Source: Rheinheimera mangrovi (lineage in GTDB: Bacteria > Pseudomonadota > Gammaproteobacteria > Enterobacterales > Alteromonadaceae). From it: a stretch of DNA of 64,000 nucleotides. The stretch spans positions 4,199,501 through 4,263,500 of the forward strand of contig NZ_CP034683.1 of assembly GCF_003990335.1 (NCBI RefSeq), given 5' to 3'. Position numbers and translations under genes: made by a program. This document shows positions 8,086 to 17,574 of this stretch, one piece after another; within the stretch, counting starts at the first letter, position 1, and each line of letters starts with the position of its first letter. Under the pieces are notes generated by a model. It saw only the letters and a program-made list of their open reading frames with translations. It did not search any database and was not told where the DNA came from.

Positions 8086-8754
8086 CTAATACTTCGCTAT
8101 CACTGAATGTTCATCAACACTGGCAACAAAACGTAAGCTCCAGTGGTATTTACTTTTTCGTTTAGACATAGTCAGCATGCGCCAGGATAAGTCTGGTGCA
8201 TTGAGCACATGCCGAACTTCATCCACTTTAATTTCTCTTGGTACAGTGATTTGCAACAAACAGATGTTATCTCTGCAGCCTAAGGCTTGCGGTTGCGCCT
8301 TAAACTTTTGCACTGCAGCTAACATCAGCTGCTCAAGCTTAAGCTCTGTTTCATGGTCAGCAGCTTTTTGTCTGGAGTAATGCAACTGCTCTGCTGCTTC
8401 AATGAAATTCCGGCTTTTAAACACAGCTTCAAGCTCACGACTTAATAAGCTGCCATTCTTGCTGATCAGTTTTAAATGCCAGTTTTCGTGTAAATCCAGA
8501 GTGCAGCCGCGACCATCCAGACATAAGGCGGAAGAGGATTCTACCAACTCTGAGTCAGGCTTCGCCTCAGCATGCTGCAGCTCTATGCCTATATCTGGCA
8601 TTGCGACGTCTTGAGCGCGTTCGTTCTGTGGTAACAGCTCCGATACCTGATCAGGCTTTTTCACGGTGCCGGGTTCTGCTGGTACCAAAGAATTGCTCTT
8701 TGCCAACAGCAGCCATGCCCCCAAAACTATAAATGCAGCAAATATCCATTTCAT
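8086..8754 (-). CDS. Hypothetical membrane-anchored protein with two Cys pairs
   Basis: A 222-residue protein. Residues 1-18 (MKWIFAAFIVLGAWLLL) form one N-terminal membrane segment or signal anchor, so most of the chain should be periplasmic. Two cysteine pairs, CLDGRGC (mid-protein) and CRDNIC (about residue 165), could form disulfides. GCRDNICLLQITVP resembles the CRxxxC-beta-strand motif of several uncharacterised secreted proteins. It lies 32 bases downstream of speE on the same strand, so co-transcription with speE is possible. Confidence 0.6.
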   Translation of the reverse strand: MKWIFAAFIVLGAWLLLAKSNSLVPAEPGTVKKPDQVSELLPQNERAQDVAMPDIGIELQHAEAKPDSELVESSSALCLDGRGCTLDLHENWHLKLISKNGSLLSRELEAVFKSRNFIEAAEQLHYSRQKAADHETELKLEQLMLAAVQKFKAQPQALGCRDNICLLQITVPREIKVDEVRHVLNAPDLSWRMLTMSKRKSKYHWSLRFVASVDEHSVIAKY

Positions 8755-8786
8755 CGCAAGTGACTCCCTTGTCTTAGGTTAGGTTG

Positions 8787-9644
8787 TTACTGCTCTGCAA
8801 AAGCCTTCTTTACAAAATTAGGCAAAGCCATAGCGGCCTGATGCACTTCTGCATTGTAGTACTGAGTTTCAAAGGCAGGATTTTGTGCAGCGTCCACACG
8901 GAAGCCTTCAAATTTGCTGTCTTTGCGGGCCAAAGTACAAGTCCACCAGCCGGATGGATAGACCATCTGTGGGAACAACAAGCTTTGTAAATCAGCAAAA
9001 CCAGCGTCTGTCATGGCATCACGCATGGCTTTCAGCAGCGGCATATGAATAAGAGGCGACTCACTTTGTTGCACTAAAATACCGCCTGGGCGCAGTGCTT
9101 TTAAGCAGCTTTCATAAAATGCTCTGTTAAATAATCCTTCGCCCGGGCCTATAGGGTCTGTGGAGTCGACGATCACAACGTCTAAAGATTCTGGTTCAGC
9201 GTCACGCATAAACTGAATACCGTCGGCAAATTTTAAGGTCGCGCGTGGATCGTTGTTGGATGCACAAAGCTCTGGGAAGTATTTTTCCGCCATGCGGGTG
9301 ACTTGTTCGTCGATATCAATTTGGGTGACTTGTTCGATATCAGGGTGTTTTAATACTTCGCGCAAAGTACCACAGTCACCACCACCTATAATCACCACTT
9401 GTTTTGGCGCCGGGTGAGTAAATAAAACCGGGTGGCTTAACATTTCGTGATAAAGGAAATTGTCACGGCTGCTCAGCATAATCACGCCATCAATCACCAT
9501 CAGATTACCAAAATGCGTGGTCTCAAACATTTCGATATGTTGAAAAGGCGACTGCACCTCATCCAGTTTTTTGGTGATGGCCAAACCAAAAGCACTACCA
9601 CTGGCCGTAAAAATTTCGGTGAACCATTTGTTGTCGCCCGACAT
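8787..9644 (-). CDS. speE: Spermidine synthase (polyamine aminopropyltransferase)
   Basis: Transfers an aminopropyl group from decarboxylated S-adenosylmethionine to putrescine. Conserved blocks are IGGGDCGTLREVLKHP (co-substrate binding), DSTDPIGPGEGLF (catalytic aspartate) and LRPGGILVQQSESP. The usual GGGDGG is GGGDCG here. I choose the ATG at 9644 (MSGDNKWF), because CAGGAG lies six bases before it and the resulting 285 residues match the family length; the frame runs 23 codons further upstream without homology. Divergent from speA. Confidence 0.95.
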   Translation of the reverse strand: MSGDNKWFTEIFTASGSAFGLAITKKLDEVQSPFQHIEMFETTHFGNLMVIDGVIMLSSRDNFLYHEMLSHPVLFTHPAPKQVVIIGGGDCGTLREVLKHPDIEQVTQIDIDEQVTRMAEKYFPELCASNNDPRATLKFADGIQFMRDAEPESLDVVIVDSTDPIGPGEGLFNRAFYESCLKALRPGGILVQQSESPLIHMPLLKAMRDAMTDAGFADLQSLLFPQMVYPSGWWTCTLARKDSKFEGFRVDAAQNPAFETQYYNAEVHQAAMALPNFVKKAFAEQ

Positions 9645-9769
9645 ACTCATCTCCTGAAAATCAACTAAGCTAGGTATTTTGCCAGTCAGGGCACTATGAG
9701 ACAAACTTTTCATGTTTTTTTCACAGCATTGGCTTTAAAATAGCGCATCATTTTTTTAAGGGCACGACA

Positions 9770-11656
9770 ATGGCAGATTGGGGTATCGAAAAAGCACGAT
9801 CCATATATAACGTAGCAGTCTGGAGTGAAGGCTATTTTGATGTTAACAATAATGGCGACCTGGTAGCTTATCCGGACCAGGACCATAAAAAACCCGGTAT
9901 TAATTTCCCGGAACTGACTGCCCGTTTTAAAGAGGAAGGTTTAACCCTGCCCGTATTGGTGCGTTTTACCGATATTCTGCAGCACCGTGTTGGCACCTTA
10001 ATTAATTCTTTTGCTCAGGCGAAACAAGAGCGTGAGTACCAAGGTGAATACACTGCCGTTTACCCTATCAAAGTAAACCAGCAATTTTCTGTAGTGAAAA
10101 AGCTGGTGAGCCATGACAGCGGTAAAGTAGGTTTAGAAGCAGGTTCCAAGCCTGAACTGATGGCTATTTTAGGCATCACAGACAAACCACTGCGTATCGT
10201 ATGTAACGGCTATAAAGATTCTGAATTCCTGCGTTTGGCCACCATTGGCCAGATGATGGGCCATCAGGTTTATGTGGTGGTTGAAAAAATCACTGAATTA
10301 AAAACCTTAATCCGCGAAATCGACAGCTTAGGTCAGGCACCTTTAATTGGTATCCGAATCAAGCTGAACTCGGTTGGTAAAGGTAAGTGGCAGAATACAG
10401 GTGGTGAAAAAGGCAAGTTTGGCTTAACCGCCACTCAGGTATTACAAGCCATCGACATTTTGCGTGATGCCGGCAAACTGGACCTGTTGCAGTTAGTGCA
10501 TTTCCATATCGGCTCGCAAATTGCGAACATTCGCGACATTCACAACGCCATTCGCGAATGTGCCCGTCACTACGCTGAACTGCGCACTTTAGGTGTGCCT
10601 ATTCAAACCGTAGACGTAGGTGGTGGTTTAGGTGTGGACTACGAAGGTTCGAACTCACGTTCTGCCTGCTCCATGAACTACACCATGCTGGAATACGCCC
10701 GTAACGTAGTGTACGGCTTAAAAGAAGTCTGTGACGAATACGACTTACCGCACCCGAACATTATCACTGAGTCTGGCCGTGCTATGACTGCACACCACGC
10801 TGTGTTAATTACCGATGCGATTGACGTAGAACGTGCGCCAGGTCTGGTTAACATGCCAGAACCAAGCGAAGACTCACCAGCTGTGATTTGGGCCTTGTGG
10901 GATTCCTATAAAAACGTCACGCCTCGTACTGCGGTCGAAGCTTACCACGATGCTGTGCATTATTTTACCGATGCCCACGCTCAGTATGTGCACGGCCTGC
11001 TGACGCTAAAAGACTGGTCTTTGCTTGAGCAAATTTACTTTGCCACTATCAACAAAGTGAAAAACAAGCTGGATTTATCCTCACGTTCACACCGTGATAT
11101 TCACGATGAACTGAACGAGAAATTAGCCGACAAGCTGTTTGTGAACTTCTCTTTGTTCCAGTCTATGCCAGATGCCTGGGGTATTGACCAGTTATTCCCT
11201 GTGATGCCACTGGAACGCATGAACGAGTCGTTGGAACACCGCGCTATTATTCAGGACATTACCTGTGACTCAGACGGCGTACTGAAAAGTTATGCCGACG
11301 GTAACGGTATTGAATCCAGCTTGCCGCTGCCTTCGTATAAAGAAGACTCGCAGTTCCTGCTGGGTATGTTTATGGTCGGCGCGTATCAGGAAATTCTGGG
11401 CGACTTACACAACCTGTTTGGCGACACCGACTCTGTCCATGTTGAACTGGACGACGAAGGCGGTTACCGTCTGACCAATGCGATTAAAGGCGACACAGTG
11501 GCTGACGTATTACGTTATGTTCAGTTTGACGCGAAGAAGCTGCTTGCCTCTTACCAGAAGCAATTAGCACGGATGGACTTTACCCCTGAAATGCAGGCGT
11601 CTTATTTAGATGAACTGAAATCCGGGGTTTATGGTTACACCTACTTCGAAGATTAA
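9770..11656 (+). CDS. speA: Biosynthetic arginine decarboxylase (PLP-dependent)
   Basis: Decarboxylates arginine to agmatine, the first step of the arginine route to putrescine. The 628 residues fit the SpeA family (E. coli 658). The PLP lysine is in AVYPIKVNQ, HFHIGSQ and VDVGGGLGVDY are the barrel binding motifs, and ESGRAMTAHH is conserved. AAGG stands ahead of ATGGCAGATTGG. Neighbouring speE uses putrescine, so the pair forms a divergent polyamine unit; the genes from agmatine to putrescine are not in the window. Confidence 0.96.
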   Translation: MADWGIEKARSIYNVAVWSEGYFDVNNNGDLVAYPDQDHKKPGINFPELTARFKEEGLTLPVLVRFTDILQHRVGTLINSFAQAKQEREYQGEYTAVYPIKVNQQFSVVKKLVSHDSGKVGLEAGSKPELMAILGITDKPLRIVCNGYKDSEFLRLATIGQMMGHQVYVVVEKITELKTLIREIDSLGQAPLIGIRIKLNSVGKGKWQNTGGEKGKFGLTATQVLQAIDILRDAGKLDLLQLVHFHIGSQIANIRDIHNAIRECARHYAELRTLGVPIQTVDVGGGLGVDYEGSNSRSACSMNYTMLEYARNVVYGLKEVCDEYDLPHPNIITESGRAMTAHHAVLITDAIDVERAPGLVNMPEPSEDSPAVIWALWDSYKNVTPRTAVEAYHDAVHYFTDAHAQYVHGLLTLKDWSLLEQIYFATINKVKNKLDLSSRSHRDIHDELNEKLADKLFVNFSLFQSMPDAWGIDQLFPVMPLERMNESLEHRAIIQDITCDSDGVLKSYADGNGIESSLPLPSYKEDSQFLLGMFMVGAYQEILGDLHNLFGDTDSVHVELDDEGGYRLTNAIKGDTVADVLRYVQFDAKKLLASYQKQLARMDFTPEMQASYLDELKSGVYGYTYFED

Positions 11657-11742
11657 GGTAAACTTGCCACTGATCAGATGAGTGAAGGGGTTAGAGCACT
11701 TACGATTGTGCTCTGCCCCTCTAAATTTTAGATGGTGGTGTT

Positions 11743-12636
11743 ATGTTGCATTTCTTACCAGCCCCAATACGTGGCTCGCTTTCTTTTCTGCTGTACTTTA
11801 TCAACACTATTTTTTGGGCCACGCCCATTCTGATCCTGGCCATAGTGAAGCTGCCTCCGGTAAAAATCTGGCAAACCTGGATCACCTATTTACTGGATTT
11901 CTGTGCTACCAGCTGGATCACCTTAAATAACTTAACCAGCCGAATCTTTAGCCGTATTCGTTGGGATATCAAGGGTATAGATAATTTAAGCGTGAAAGAC
12001 TGGTATCTGGTAATGGCGAACCATCAGTCCTGGGTTGATATTCTGGTACTGCAAAAAGTCTTTAACCACAAAGCGCCGTTTTTAAAGTTCTTCCTGAAAA
12101 AAGAACTGATTTATGTGCCTGTAATTGGCTTATGCTGGTGGGCGCTGGATTTTCCTTTTATGCAGCGCTTAACAGCCAAACAGCTGGCCGAAAAGCCTGA
12201 ACTCAAAGGCACTGATATAGCCACGACCCGTAAAGCCTGCGAAAAGTTTCGCTACAAGCCGGTGTCTGTGATGAACTTCCTTGAAGGCACCCGCTTCACT
12301 CAATACAAACATGACAAACAACAATCGCCTTTTACCCACTTGCTCAAGCCTAAAGCCGGTGGCATTTCTTTTGTACTGAATGCGATGGGTGAACATTTGC
12401 ATAAACTGCTGGACGTAACCATTTGTTACCCCAAGGGTATCCCTACCTTCTGGGACTATATTTCCGGCAAAGTGCACGACATTAAAGTGCGGGTGCGGGT
12501 ATTGCCTATAGAGCCAAACCTGATTGGTGATTATGAAGATCCGGTTTTTAAACAAAAATTTCAAGCCTGGGTGAATCAACTCTGGTTAGATAAAGATTTG
12601 TTATTAACAGAGCTGAAGCAAGGAGAGCGGAGCTAA
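11743..12636 (+). CDS. YihG-type 1-acyl-glycerol-3-phosphate acyltransferase homologue, first tandem copy
   Basis: PlsC-superfamily membrane acyltransferase of 297 residues. The catalytic NHX4D box is NHQSWVD (about residue 88) and the phosphate-binding motif is FLEGTRF. One or two hydrophobic helices precede the catalytic domain. E. coli YihG is a lysophosphatidate acyltransferase, so a role in setting phospholipid acyl composition is likely. The gene overlaps its paralogue by one base (TAATG), implying translational coupling, and the two are clearly a tandem duplication. Confidence 0.85.
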   Translation: MLHFLPAPIRGSLSFLLYFINTIFWATPILILAIVKLPPVKIWQTWITYLLDFCATSWITLNNLTSRIFSRIRWDIKGIDNLSVKDWYLVMANHQSWVDILVLQKVFNHKAPFLKFFLKKELIYVPVIGLCWWALDFPFMQRLTAKQLAEKPELKGTDIATTRKACEKFRYKPVSVMNFLEGTRFTQYKHDKQQSPFTHLLKPKAGGISFVLNAMGEHLHKLLDVTICYPKGIPTFWDYISGKVHDIKVRVRVLPIEPNLIGDYEDPVFKQKFQAWVNQLWLDKDLLLTELKQGERS

Positions 12637-13559
12637 TGCTGTATTGGTTGCCTGTAGTACTGAAAGCCCCTTTGGCGTTTTTGCTGTTTAGCTGCAATCT
12701 GGCGTTGTGGGGAACTATTGTCACCCTGATTGGCATAGCCAAGTTGTTGTCGCCAAACGCAGCAGCAAGAACCTTTTGGTCTAGACCTGCACATTGGGCA
12801 TACCGGGGGTGGTCGCGTTATAACAAAGTCTTGATGGAATTGTTTAACAAAGTGGAATGGCAAGTCAGTGGCGTAGCTGAACTGAAAAAAGACAGCTGGT
12901 ATTTGCTGATCTCCAACCATAAAAGCTGGCTGGATATTCCGGTGTTAAGTCAGTTTGCATTAAACCGTATTCCTGAACCTAAATTCTTTTTAAAAGAACA
13001 GTTAAAATGGGTGCCCTTTATTGGATCAGGTTCCTGGGCTTTGGATATGCCTTTTATGAAACGCTATAGCCAGGCACAAATAGCGAAAAAACCGGCACTG
13101 AAAGGCAAAGACATTGAAACCACCCGAGAGTCCTGCGAAAAGTTTAAAAACACCCCAACTACCATTATCAACTTTGTCGAAGGCACCCGCTTTACCAAAC
13201 ACAAACATAAACAGAAACGTAGCCCGTTCCGGCACTTATTGCCCCCCAAAGCAGGCGGCATTGCCTTTACGCTGGCCAGCATGGGCCCGCAGTTTCATTC
13301 GGTATTAGATGTCACTATTCTATACCCTGACAATCCAGGCCATGTAGCCTTAGATATGCTCTGTGGCCGTTTAAAACGCGTGGTAGTTTTGGTTGAAATC
13401 TTGCCGGTTGATCATCAAATTATTGGCGACTATTTTAACGATGAAACTTTCAGAGTCAGCTTTCAGAACTGGCTGAATCAGCGCTGGCTGAAAAAAGATC
13501 AGGCCATAGCGGCTTACCATGATCCAGAGACATCAGCTTCGGAAAACGCCTTGTGTTAG
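12636..13559 (+). CDS. yihG: YihG-type acyltransferase, second tandem copy
   Basis: A 307-residue paralogue of the preceding gene and the closer match to E. coli YihG. NHKSWLD is the catalytic box, FFLKEQLKWVPFIG and WALDMPFMKRYS follow, and NFVEGTRFTKHKHKQ is the substrate-binding block. Hydrophobic N-terminus. It starts on the last base of the previous stop codon and its own end overlaps the next gene by seven bases, so the three genes form a tightly coupled operon. Confidence 0.88.
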   Translation: MLYWLPVVLKAPLAFLLFSCNLALWGTIVTLIGIAKLLSPNAAARTFWSRPAHWAYRGWSRYNKVLMELFNKVEWQVSGVAELKKDSWYLLISNHKSWLDIPVLSQFALNRIPEPKFFLKEQLKWVPFIGSGSWALDMPFMKRYSQAQIAKKPALKGKDIETTRESCEKFKNTPTTIINFVEGTRFTKHKHKQKRSPFRHLLPPKAGGIAFTLASMGPQFHSVLDVTILYPDNPGHVALDMLCGRLKRVVVLVEILPVDHQIIGDYFNDETFRVSFQNWLNQRWLKKDQAIAAYHDPETSASENALC

Positions 13560-14758
13560 ACATGTATTTACAACAAGCGGCCAGCTATTTTGGCCAGAAC
13601 TTACCACCAGAACATTTACTGATGTTAGCCGTCAGACTACTACTGGCCTTTGTATTGTTATGCCTGCTTTTTGCTCTGGCCCGCCGTTATCTGATGCCTG
13701 CTATAGCTCATTTGCTGGACAAAGTAGATGGCGACTTAGAACACCAAACTGAAAAAGAACGGCTGAAACTGGCCAGCCATGTGGCGCATTTAATACCAGC
13801 AGTGGTACTGATCAGCTCAGCCGAAAAATTTTTCCTGCATTGGCCAGATTTTATGTCGGTTGTGCATCTGGGCCTTTGGATCTATCTCTATTGTTTTGCA
13901 GGTATGGCTTTTGCTGCACTGATTAATTTTGCCACCGCTATTTACAGCGCAGTAGACCGTCAGAGCAATGTGCCTTATCTGGGGCTTGCTCAAATTCTGA
14001 AATTACTCGACTTTATCGTCGTAGGCATACTGATCCTCAGTACGCTGCTGGACAAATCTCCGGTCTATTTACTCAGCGGCTTAGGCGCTTTAACTGCGGT
14101 GTTATTATTGGTATTTAAAGACACTATTTTGGGTTTAGTCGCCAGTATTCAGTTAGCCACTAATAACATGGTAAACCGCGGCGACTGGATTGAAATGCCT
14201 AAATACGGTGCAGATGGTGCTGTGATTGAAGTGGCACTGACCACGGTCAAAGTGCAGAACTGGGACAACACCATTACCACTATTCCTACTTATGCACTAA
14301 TTTCCGACTCTTTTAAAAACTGGCGGGGCATGCAGCAATCCGGTGGTCGCCGTATTAAAAGAGCCATCAAAATTGATATTCACAGCATAGGTTTTCTGGA
14401 CGAAGCGGAAATACAACAACTGCTGCAACAGCAAGTGCTACAACCATTTTTTGCTACACAGCAGGCGAAGGACTTGTTACAGCAACCGCACCTGACCAAC
14501 CTGAAGCTTTTTCGCCATTACACCCAGTGGCTGTTGCAGCAGAACCCAAATATCAATCAGGATATGACGCTGATGGTGCGTCAGCTGGAATCTAACGAAG
14601 TAGGTTTACCACTGGAGATTTATTGTTTCAGTTCAGATAAAGTCTGGACCAACTACGAGCAAATTCAGGCAGAGATTTTCGAAACCCTGTTTGCTACACT
14701 GCCCTTGTTCACATTAAGCACCTTTCAGCGAATAGGTGGCAGGCAGCATGAGCTTTAA
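13553..14758 (+). CDS. ybdG: YbdG-type MscS-family mechanosensitive channel
   Basis: A 401-residue inner-membrane channel. About five transmembrane helices fill residues 20-200. The MscS pore helix and beta domain follow (LLVFKDTILGLVASIQLATNNMVNRGDWI, described here only by its ends), then the cytoplasmic region with VQNWDNTITTIPTYALI and FKNWRGM, typical of the YbdG/MscM subgroup. The start is GTG at 13553 or ATG at 13562. It shares an operon with the two acyltransferases, linking lipid composition with membrane tension. The overlap with the next gene's tail is four bases. Confidence 0.88.
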   Translation: MLDMYLQQAASYFGQNLPPEHLLMLAVRLLLAFVLLCLLFALARRYLMPAIAHLLDKVDGDLEHQTEKERLKLASHVAHLIPAVVLISSAEKFFLHWPDFMSVVHLGLWIYLYCFAGMAFAALINFATAIYSAVDRQSNVPYLGLAQILKLLDFIVVGILILSTLLDKSPVYLLSGLGALTAVLLLVFKDTILGLVASIQLATNNMVNRGDWIEMPKYGADGAVIEVALTTVKVQNWDNTITTIPTYALISDSFKNWRGMQQSGGRRIKRAIKIDIHSIGFLDEAEIQQLLQQQVLQPFFATQQAKDLLQQPHLTNLKLFRHYTQWLLQQNPNINQDMTLMVRQLESNEVGLPLEIYCFSSDKVWTNYEQIQAEIFETLFATLPLFTLSTFQRIGGRQHEL

Positions 14759-15978
14759 CTTTTGTATGCACTAATCAGCAGATTACGGGGAGTGAGTTGA
14801 TAGTCACAGAATTGTTTAACATTCACCTGATAGCCTTGTTGTTGCAAAAATAAGGCTCTGTCCAGCACAAGCCACTGCTCCAGCAAAGGCCGGAACAAGG
14901 ATCGCACCAGCTGCATTTTTTGTACTAATAAATGCCGCTGTTGCCCCAGTTGCAGATAATAATCCCAGTTTGTATCAGCCGGAATTTGCCATTGATGCTG
15001 CGAAGCTGCCCAGTGCGCAAAAGCGCTGAACTCGCCACTAAACCAATGTTTAGGTACAGAAGATAAAGGCCGGTATTCTGTTACACCTTGCAACGCCTGA
15101 TACAACTCCTGATAAGCCAAACGCCACATGACTTCGGTATGACGTAATCGTGTGACCCGGTCGCCCGCTGTGACCTGAGCCTGCACTGCCAGCTTGAGTT
15201 CGTCACGGCTTAACTGAGCCAAAGTACTGTGCTGCGCCAAAGTGGATAAGGCCTGGTACTGCTCAGTGGCTATTAAATGATAACAACAAGGCACTATGTC
15301 CAGTTGCTTTGTACCAGCCTGGCTGGCCAGCTGCAGCAAGCGAATATGCAATTCACCACAAGCGTGCAAAGCCACAACCTGCTGCCCTGTTCTAAGGTGT
15401 TTTGAAGTGCCAGCAGATAACACATCCGCCTGAATAAAGTTCTGTGGTAGTTTTAGTTTTTCCGCCTGTTGCTGGCCCTCACTGCAAAGCTCCTCCTGCC
15501 ATTCCAGGCTGCATACCTCTCGCTGCCGACTAAAACTAAGCCAGCGTCCTAAATGACCTTTACCGGCACACCATTCCAGTACAGGCAAATCGCTTTGTTG
15601 CATCCCTGTAGCAAAAGCCTGAATTTGTTCCAGTTTACGGCCTTTAATATCACGGCTAAACCAGAATGGTAGCTCGGTTTGTGTTGGCTTTTTACTGCCG
15701 GCTGTTGCCAGATTAAAAGGACTGAACTGATTTAGCTCTGGGAAAAACTCAGAAAAATAGTTGCGACGATACACTTCGTCCTGATCCAGCCGCTGTATTT
15801 CTGCCGGAGTGACCTGCTGTAAATGCTGGCCTAGTCCGGTATCGGCCCATGGTAAAGCTGTGAGATGAAAAGGGCTAAAGCGCCAGAACTGCTGGTACTG
15901 AGTGAGTAACAGATCCAGGTGCAAAAACTGTTCAGACAAAAGCTGGGGCATAAGCGGATAAAACATCTGTGACCACAA
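14755..15978 (-). CDS. SAM-dependent methyltransferase, METTL25-like
   Basis: A 407-residue protein with a Methyltransf_32-type domain (about residues 130-290): EWCAGKGHLGRWL is the SAM-binding loop, VVALHACGELHIRLL follows, and DIVPCCYHLI is a conserved Cys-Cys block shared with the eukaryotic METTL25 and GSTCD proteins. The flanking regions are Gln/Leu rich. The substrate is unknown. It is convergent with ybdG, and the two overlap by four bases at their stops. Confidence 0.75.
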   Translation of the reverse strand: MWSQMFYPLMPQLLSEQFLHLDLLLTQYQQFWRFSPFHLTALPWADTGLGQHLQQVTPAEIQRLDQDEVYRRNYFSEFFPELNQFSPFNLATAGSKKPTQTELPFWFSRDIKGRKLEQIQAFATGMQQSDLPVLEWCAGKGHLGRWLSFSRQREVCSLEWQEELCSEGQQQAEKLKLPQNFIQADVLSAGTSKHLRTGQQVVALHACGELHIRLLQLASQAGTKQLDIVPCCYHLIATEQYQALSTLAQHSTLAQLSRDELKLAVQAQVTAGDRVTRLRHTEVMWRLAYQELYQALQGVTEYRPLSSVPKHWFSGEFSAFAHWAASQHQWQIPADTNWDYYLQLGQQRHLLVQKMQLVRSLFRPLLEQWLVLDRALFLQQQGYQVNVKQFCDYQLTPRNLLISAYKS

Positions 15979-16131
15979 AAACTGTTGCTACTATAACACC
16001 GCAGACAACAAAAGCGGCTTCGGCTTTTGCTTAGTATTTTGTTCAGCATTGCCAGACTTCAACTGGCATCAAGGCTAAAAATAATGCACACTCAATCCAA
16101 TACATAATGACCCGAACAAAGAGATATTCAG

Positions 16132-16527
16132 GTGACAGAACTCAAACGTATTATGCATGTGGAAGATGATCCATCTATTCAGGCCGTAGCCAAGGTTGCA
16201 TTGGAAGTCGTAGGTGGATTTACCGTTGAAACCTGCAGTGGTGGTGAAGAGGCGCTAAAAGGTTTTCATGCTTTTCAGCCGCAGCTGATTTTACTGGATG
16301 TAATGATGCCCGGAATGGATGGTCCCAGCACCTTAAAAAAAATGCAGGCCGATTTTGACTTAAGCACTATTCCTGTGGTGTTTATGACGGCTAAAGTGCA
16401 AGCCAACGAAATTGAATCCTACAAAGCCTTAGGCGCCGCCGATGTGGTGGTAAAACCTTTTGATCCTATGACCTTGTCCGATCAAATTCGCGACATCTGG
16501 CAGAAACTGCAAGGATCAGAGTCTTGA
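16132..16527 (+). CDS. Stand-alone response-regulator receiver protein
   Basis: A 131-residue single REC domain. Acidic pair VEDDP, phosphoacceptor aspartate in LLDVMMPGMDG (about residue 56), threonine in MTAK and lysine in VVKPF are all present, so it should be phosphorylatable. There is no output domain. The start codon is GTG at 16132. No kinase is adjacent; it is convergent with the FHA-protein gene. The partner could be the hybrid kinase at 45154 or CheA, but this is speculation. Confidence 0.88.
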   Translation: MTELKRIMHVEDDPSIQAVAKVALEVVGGFTVETCSGGEEALKGFHAFQPQLILLDVMMPGMDGPSTLKKMQADFDLSTIPVVFMTAKVQANEIESYKALGAADVVVKPFDPMTLSDQIRDIWQKLQGSES

Positions 16528-16537
16528 CTCTGATCCT
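16512..16537. terminator. Perfect hairpin over the receiver-gene stop codon
   Basis: AGGATCAGAGTC pairs perfectly with GACTCTGATCCT across a two-base loop, and the TGA stop lies inside the stem. No T-run follows. Confidence 0.4.
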
Positions 16538-16573
16538 ACTGCCGATATCTGAGCTGAATGATCGAATGGGAGA

Positions 16574-16606
16574 GGCAGAGCCGAAGCTCTGACCTTTTAT
16601 TCTTTA
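16574..16606 (+). terminator. Rho-independent terminator candidate
   Basis: GGCAGAGC-cgaa-GCTCTG-a-CC is followed by TTTTATTCTTT on the plus strand, so it should end the receiver-gene transcript. It overlaps the last codons of the convergent FHA gene. Confidence 0.5.
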
Positions 16607-17574
16607 TGACCCTCTTGTCGTTTCTGTTCCACTTGCTCAAATAGCTGCTGCAAATCCTGTTCGTACTGCTGCATATCTTTGCCTTGTCCCAGATAAAAAG
16701 ACAAAGGCAACAAACGTGAATCGTACTGCAAGCTGCGTTCAAAAGGTGACGGAGGGGTCAGCAAGCTAGCCCACTGGCCTGATGTCGCCAGTAAAGCAAC
16801 AGCAAGAGCAACAGAGGTTTGAACCTTGATTGACCAGTGAGTCGCCAACCATAAATTTCCACTAAACAAAGCCGCTAAGATCAGGGTATAGCCCAGTACT
16901 TCGAGCACCTGCGCAACAGCAGAACCGTCCAGGTTAAAGCCCAGCCAATAACAAAATGCAGCCCAGACTGAACTGCAGGCTAGTGCCGCATAGGTCAGAC
17001 TTAATTGAGGCAGAAAATGACTTTCCTGTTGGTTAAACCGGCTCCATAGCGCCAGAATAGCGGGCCAGATACAAAACATCAGTAAAGATTTCGGCAATTC
17101 CAGCAGCCGGAGCGCCCATAAATGCTCAAGCTGTTTTGGAAGAGTTAACCAGATTTCGATCACTTGATTAGCGGCTAATATCAACGCAAACAGCAGAATA
17201 AAGGCCCAGTGCCCCATCGCCTGTAACCTTTGGCCTATAATGCTAAAGGGTATAGTTTCAGCCACAGGATGCGCGTCATCATATAACCTCAGAGCTTGCT
17301 CACCCAACCAACAGACTTCTCCCGAACGTAATGGCTCTTTCGCAACTACAGCTTTTCGGGCTGAGACAAAACTGCCATTGACTGAACTTAAATCTTCCAG
17401 CCACCAGTGACCTTCCTCGTCTTGCTGCAACTGAGCATGATAAGGACACACATGTTTGTTAAATAAAATTACATCGTTGTCAAAAGCCCGGCCTAATTTA
17501 ACCTGATGCTGTAAAAACTTATGCCGCTCTGTGACTTTTAGCTGCTTATTCAGCACTTCCACTATTACTGCCAT
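16597..17574 (-). CDS. FHA-domain membrane protein
   Basis: A 325-residue protein. Residues 1-100 form an FHA domain (LGRAFDNDVILFNKHVCPYHAQL, stated by its ends, then SSVNGSFV with the conserved Asn-Gly), which normally reads phosphothreonine. About 130-270 holds six or so membrane helices, and the tail is a Gln/Glu coiled coil. The start overlaps the protease stop by ten bases, so the two are coupled. No Ser/Thr kinase is in the window; what the FHA domain reads is unknown. Confidence 0.8.
   Translation of the reverse strand: MAVIVEVLNKQLKVTERHKFLQHQVKLGRAFDNDVILFNKHVCPYHAQLQQDEEGHWWLEDLSSVNGSFVSARKAVVAKEPLRSGEVCWLGEQALRLYDDAHPVAETIPFSIIGQRLQAMGHWAFILLFALILAANQVIEIWLTLPKQLEHLWALRLLELPKSLLMFCIWPAILALWSRFNQQESHFLPQLSLTYAALACSSVWAAFCYWLGFNLDGSAVAQVLEVLGYTLILAALFSGNLWLATHWSIKVQTSVALAVALLATSGQWASLLTPPSPFERSLQYDSRLLPLSFYLGQGKDMQQYEQDLQQLFEQVEQKRQEGHKE

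Noticed and set aside
11682..11930. 82-residue plus-strand frame at the start of the first acyltransferase
   Set aside because: It is a shadow of the acyltransferase in another frame; the real gene has a catalytic NHX4D and EGTR motif.
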